Assembly: GCA_037693485.1 (NCBI GenBank)
Contig: CM075354.1
Span: 140,825,001-140,889,000 of the forward strand
Length of the DNA: 64,000 nt
Source: Kitagawia praeruptora
Taxonomy: Eukaryota; Streptophyta; Magnoliopsida; Apiales; Apiaceae
Direction: 5' to 3'
Of the stretch, positions 63,480-64,000 are shown one piece after another (position 1 is the stretch's first letter; each line of letters opens with the position of its first letter). The notes beneath the pieces were generated by a model that had not been told where the DNA came from, searched no databases, and worked only from the letters and a program-made list of their open reading frames with translations. The translations under genes and the position numbers were made by a program.

Positions 63480-64000
63480 ATGGGAGAGAAGTTGACAGAT
63501 TTTGGAGAGGAGATGAAGGAGTTGTTGACAGATTTTGGAGAGGAGATGAAGGAGTTGATTAAGAAAGGGGTGGAAGAGGAAATGGAGAAAGCAATGGACG
63601 CTATGCGTCAATCATTGGCGGAGTGGTTCAAGGAGAGCCAAACCAAGGCGGAGAAGAAGATGGGAACGAACTATGCAGGCCTTGCTACAGAGAACGACGA
63701 GGGGGGAAGAGAAATTGAAGTTGGTGGAGAAAGAACACAGGCAAAGGTGATGTCCTTAAATTTGGTAAATCCATCCTCAACTACACTGACTCTTGTTTCA
63801 ATTTTTGATAATCTGAATAATAAGAGTAGAGTTGAGAAGTTAATCGATGTTAATATGGAGACGTCACAACCTGCAATATCTGCCCCTCAAATGTTTGATA
63901 AAATTCCTGTGAAGGTATATGATGTCCAAATTCCAGCAACAACTTTACATGCCCCTAATTCTTTTGTTATTCATGTCGAGTCAATTAAGAGAGCTTTAAC
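63480..64000 (+). CDS. Start of a retroelement ORF (probable gag), runs off the window
   Basis: The ATG at 63480 lies 10 bases after the primer site and the frame stays open for 173 codons to the window end. Residues 4-27 contain a duplicated LTDFGEEMKEL, encoded by a 30-base direct repeat (63493-63552). The first 65 residues are strongly helical and charged. Later text (PVKVYDVQIPATTLHAPNSF) is not a recognised domain. Position alone supports gag. The element family is undecided. Confidence 0.6.
   Translation, partial: MGEKLTDFGEEMKELLTDFGEEMKELIKKGVEEEMEKAMDAMRQSLAEWFKESQTKAEKKMGTNYAGLATENDEGGREIEVGGERTQAKVMSLNLVNPSSTTLTLVSIFDNLNNKSRVEKLIDVNMETSQPAISAPQMFDKIPVKVYDVQIPATTLHAPNSFVIHVESIKRAL

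Overview
This window is nuclear DNA from a flowering plant, most likely a eudicot. It is AT-rich and gene-poor. It is packed with plant transposable elements: Copia retrotransposons of the Sirevirus type with very long LTRs and an extra third ORF, Tat-like and other Gypsy elements, Helitrons, Stowaway, Tourist and Mutator-type MITEs, an Au-like SINE and a LINE tail. The species cannot be named from the sequence. The only host-gene remnant I can support is a truncated ankyrin-repeat gene near 11.5-12.0 kb. Every other long ORF belongs to a mobile element. I found no rRNA, tRNA gene, CRISPR array or operon.

Layout. 1-2.5 kb: 3' end and LTR of a retroelement that carries an unusual coiled-coil ORF. 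2.5-7.2 kb: a MITE, two overlapping or nested Helitrons full of AT-rich minisatellite repeats, and two small inverted-repeat MITEs. 7.38-9.48 kb: a Tourist-type MITE (TTA duplication) split by a 1.78-kb foldback-like Mutator-type element (perfect 9-bp duplication). 10.1-11.5 kb: 3' end and LTR of a Copia element, abutting the ankyrin fragment. 12.1-34.6 kb: a small Helitron interrupted by a Harbinger-type MITE and by Sirevirus-1 (12633-33727, GAAAT target duplication, LTRs identical as read). Sirevirus-1 was itself split inside gag by a defective Copia element (14824-23437, TATTG duplication). 34.6-39.4 kb: ACACGA-type repeats, a cluster of three Stowaway MITEs, a LINE tail, an Au-like SINE and AT-rich tandem repeats. 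39.38-56.34 kb: Sirevirus-2 on the minus strand (AATGT duplication), decayed, with two Tat-like solo LTRs inside it (ATATT and CTAGG duplications). 57.4-62.9 kb: fragments of a third Sirevirus-like element and a deleted Tat-like Gypsy on the minus strand. 63.2-64 kb: a short LTR, a primer-binding site and the start of another retroelement ORF that runs off the window.

How the pieces relate. Target-site duplications date the nest: Helitron first, then Sirevirus-1, then the inner Copia. Apart from the nested insertion, Sirevirus-1 looks intact: gag, a 1110-residue pol and a roughly 1212-residue ORF3. The observations most worth following up concern the Sireviruses. Each carries its own short word repeated dozens of times across LTR and internal DNA (AAACTCTG/AAACACTG in Sirevirus-1, TTCGAGAA in Sirevirus-2). 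Both keep an intron-acceptor-like TTGCAG/GGC between the gag stop and protease, in different relative frames. No cellular system that looks new was seen.
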